From Bacteroidetes bacterium GWF2_40_14 (GTDB lineage Bacteria > Bacteroidota > Bacteroidia > Bacteroidales > UBA932): a DNA stretch of 64,000 nucleotides. Of the stretch, positions 62,608 to 64,000 are shown piece after piece. The DNA lies in NCBI GenBank assembly GCA_001769195.1, contig MEOK01000001.1, positions 90,788-154,787 on the forward strand. Direction: 5' to 3'. Below the pieces are notes generated by a model, which searched no databases, had not been told where the DNA came from, and saw nothing but the letters and a program-made list of their open reading frames with translations. Positions within the stretch are counted from its first letter, which is position 1. Every line of letters starts with the position of its first letter. Made by a program: the position numbers and the translations under genes.

Positions 62608-62783
62608 ATAATATTTATATGTGATGAAGGATGTTTTGTTTAGAACAATTGGCACATACGCTGTATTCTTAACGACTCTATGTCAAAATTATAAATAAAT
62701 CGCATACTATTATATCTTATAATTGATAAAATGACGATTTAAAGATACCATCATATCTCTAAAGTATCTTAAGAAATCACCTG

Positions 62784-64000
62784 TTACTTTCCGATGCAGA
62801 ACTTACCGAAAATATTCCCCAGTATCTCCTCACTGTTTATTTCCCCGACTATTTCACCAATATGGTAAAGTGCTTCGCGGATATCCTGTGTCAGGAGGTC
62901 CGTGGGGAGCTCTGATAATATTCCATCCACTACCCTCATTAGAGAGGTGCGGGCATCCTGGAGGGCCTGATAATGCCTTAAATTGGTTACTAAAGTGGTG
63001 CTTGAACCTGTCGAGAGATTTTTCTGGGTACCGGTCAATAAATCCTTCAGTTTGTCCAATCCGGTTTGGTTCTTGGCCGATACCGGAATTACTGATAGAA
63101 TTTTAACACCAAAGTGTGCAGATATAGTTTCAATGTTACTTACCAAATCTGCTATTAATCTGGAATTGTGCTTATTGCCTGAGTTTGCAGCGATATCGGT
63201 CTTATTGAGTAACACAATAACCTTCTGATTATCTTCGTCGATATTTGCTTTCAGTTGCTTTATCCCATCTTCAAAACCTTCCGGGCGGCCTGCGTCAAGC
63301 ATTAAAATAACAATACTTGCCGATCTTATCTTCTCAAAGGTTCTCTCTATTCCAAGAATCTCTATGGTTTCCTTTGTCTGACGAATTCCGGCTGTGTCTA
63401 CAAACCGGAAGGCTACACCGCCCAGGTTTACCACATCCTCAATAAAATCTCGGGTTGTCCCGTGTATTTCAGAAACTATAGCTCTCTCCTCGCCGAGAAT
63501 TGCATTAAGAAGGGTACTCTTACCGGTATTTGTTGCACCCACAATTGCCACTGGCACACCGTTTTTAATGACATTACCTAATCTGAAGGAGTCGATAAGT
63601 TCTGAGATATGAGATAATATATCGTCCAATAGTTTATTGAGTCTGGTACGGTCCGCAAACTCAACATCCTCCTCACTAAAATCCAGTTCCAGCTCCATAA
63701 GAGAGACTAGGTCCAGAAGAGATCTCCTCATAACCGAAAGCTCCTTGGAGAATCCGCCCTTCATCTGTTGTATAGCGATCCTGTGTGCTGCAGCGGTTTC
63801 AGAAGAAATAAGGTCCGCAACCGCTTCTGCCTGGGCCAAGTCCATCTTCCCATTTAAAAAGGCCCTTTGCGAAAATTCACCCGGTTTTGCCATTTTTGCC
63901 CCTTTAGAATGGAGAAGCATCAATATCTCCTGTTGAATATAATTGGAACCGTGACAAGATATCTCCACAGAGTTCTCCCCAGTGAAAGAGTGGGGGTGTC
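62784..64000 (-). CDS. mnmE: tRNA modification GTPase MnmE (5' end outside window)
   Basis: The frame stays open to the right edge and reads FTGENSVEISCHGS there, so the formyltetrahydrofolate-binding N-terminus lies outside the window; the ATG near 63968 is internal. Visible parts are PGEFSQRAFLNGKMDLAQAEA, the helical domain, the inserted G domain (VGATNTGKSTLLN, G3 DTAGIR, G4 LNKTD) and the C-terminal FCIGK with the catalytic cysteine of the family. With MnmG it modifies uridine 34 of certain tRNAs. It converges with the small helical gene. Confidence 0.95.
   Translation of the reverse strand, partial: HPHSFTGENSVEISCHGSNYIQQEILMLLHSKGAKMAKPGEFSQRAFLNGKMDLAQAEAVADLISSETAAAHRIAIQQMKGGFSKELSVMRRSLLDLVSLMELELDFSEEDVEFADRTRLNKLLDDILSHISELIDSFRLGNVIKNGVPVAIVGATNTGKSTLLNAILGEERAIVSEIHGTTRDFIEDVVNLGGVAFRFVDTAGIRQTKETIEILGIERTFEKIRSASIVILMLDAGRPEGFEDGIKQLKANIDEDNQKVIVLLNKTDIAANSGNKHNSRLIADLVSNIETISAHFGVKILSVIPVSAKNQTGLDKLKDLLTGTQKNLSTGSSTTLVTNLRHYQALQDARTSLMRVVDGILSELPTDLLTQDIREALYHIGEIVGEINSEEILGNIFGKFCIGK

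Noticed and set aside
62608..62783. Gene or RNA in the gap before mnmE
   Set aside because: No open frame or recognisable RNA fold was found; only a weak 7-base inverted repeat is present.
1..64000. tRNA, rRNA, CRISPR arrays, insertion sequences, phage genes
   Set aside because: None was recognised on either strand; intergenic gaps are short and contain no direct repeat arrays or transposase fragments.

Overview
The window looks like a chromosomal segment of an anaerobic, amino-acid-fermenting member of the Bacteroidetes, probably order Bacteroidales. Several upstream regions carry the Bacteroidetes-type -7 element TAnnTTTG. There are many outer-membrane or lipoprotein genes with Bacteroidetes-style N-termini. 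Lysine fermentation enzymes, a HydG hydrogenase maturase, a flavodiiron protein and a PPi-dependent phosphofructokinase point to anaerobic life. No rRNA, tRNA, CRISPR array, insertion sequence or phage gene is visible. Coding density is very high and no gene-free stretch exceeds 300 bases.

Layout. 1-348: 3' end of an acyltransferase-like gene. 581-12469: a complete one-strand cluster for the 3,5-diaminohexanoate (lysine) fermentation pathway: CoA-transferase A subunit, kal, kce, two tandem kdd genes, kamA, the putative maintenance ATPases kamB and kamC, kamD, kamE, CoA-transferase B subunit and thiolase. It takes lysine to acetyl-CoA plus crotonyl-CoA and acetoacetyl-CoA; crotonyl-CoA reduction is not encoded here. 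A secreted GHL10-type glycosidase follows at once. 13957-22341 (minus): SulP permease, a cysteate-synthase-like PLP enzyme, and a five-gene heterodisulfide-reductase-like electron-transfer module headed by a MarR regulator. 22434-28027: rmuC, then carB/carA.

28136-39734 (minus): a tightly packed run of flavodiiron protein, hotdog thioesterase, YihY membrane protein, hydG, RelA/SpoT, Ig-like lipoprotein, outer-membrane barrel, ispG and C69 dipeptidase. 39812-44801: ligA divergent from a PPi-phosphofructokinase/alpha-amylase pair. 44782-46832 (minus): umuD, a VanZ-like gene and umuC. 47019-50298: two proteins resembling the two halves of YjbH flanking a lipoprotein. 50330-53474: hydrolase and second GHL10 lipoprotein. 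53565-54292: crcB plus a DUF190 gene.

54764-56460 is the best candidate for an uncharacterised system: a NifU/IscU-like protein followed by a protein of the GGGtGRT type, with a clear promoter and an unusually good Shine-Dalgarno site. 56477-61954 (minus) encodes a pyruvate dehydrogenase complex (E1 alpha, E1 beta, E2, E3) with a lipoate-ligase-like gene. A small unknown helical protein and a 5'-truncated mnmE close the window. Several starts were moved downstream from the longest open frame on the basis of family N-termini, neighbouring stop codons or promoter position.
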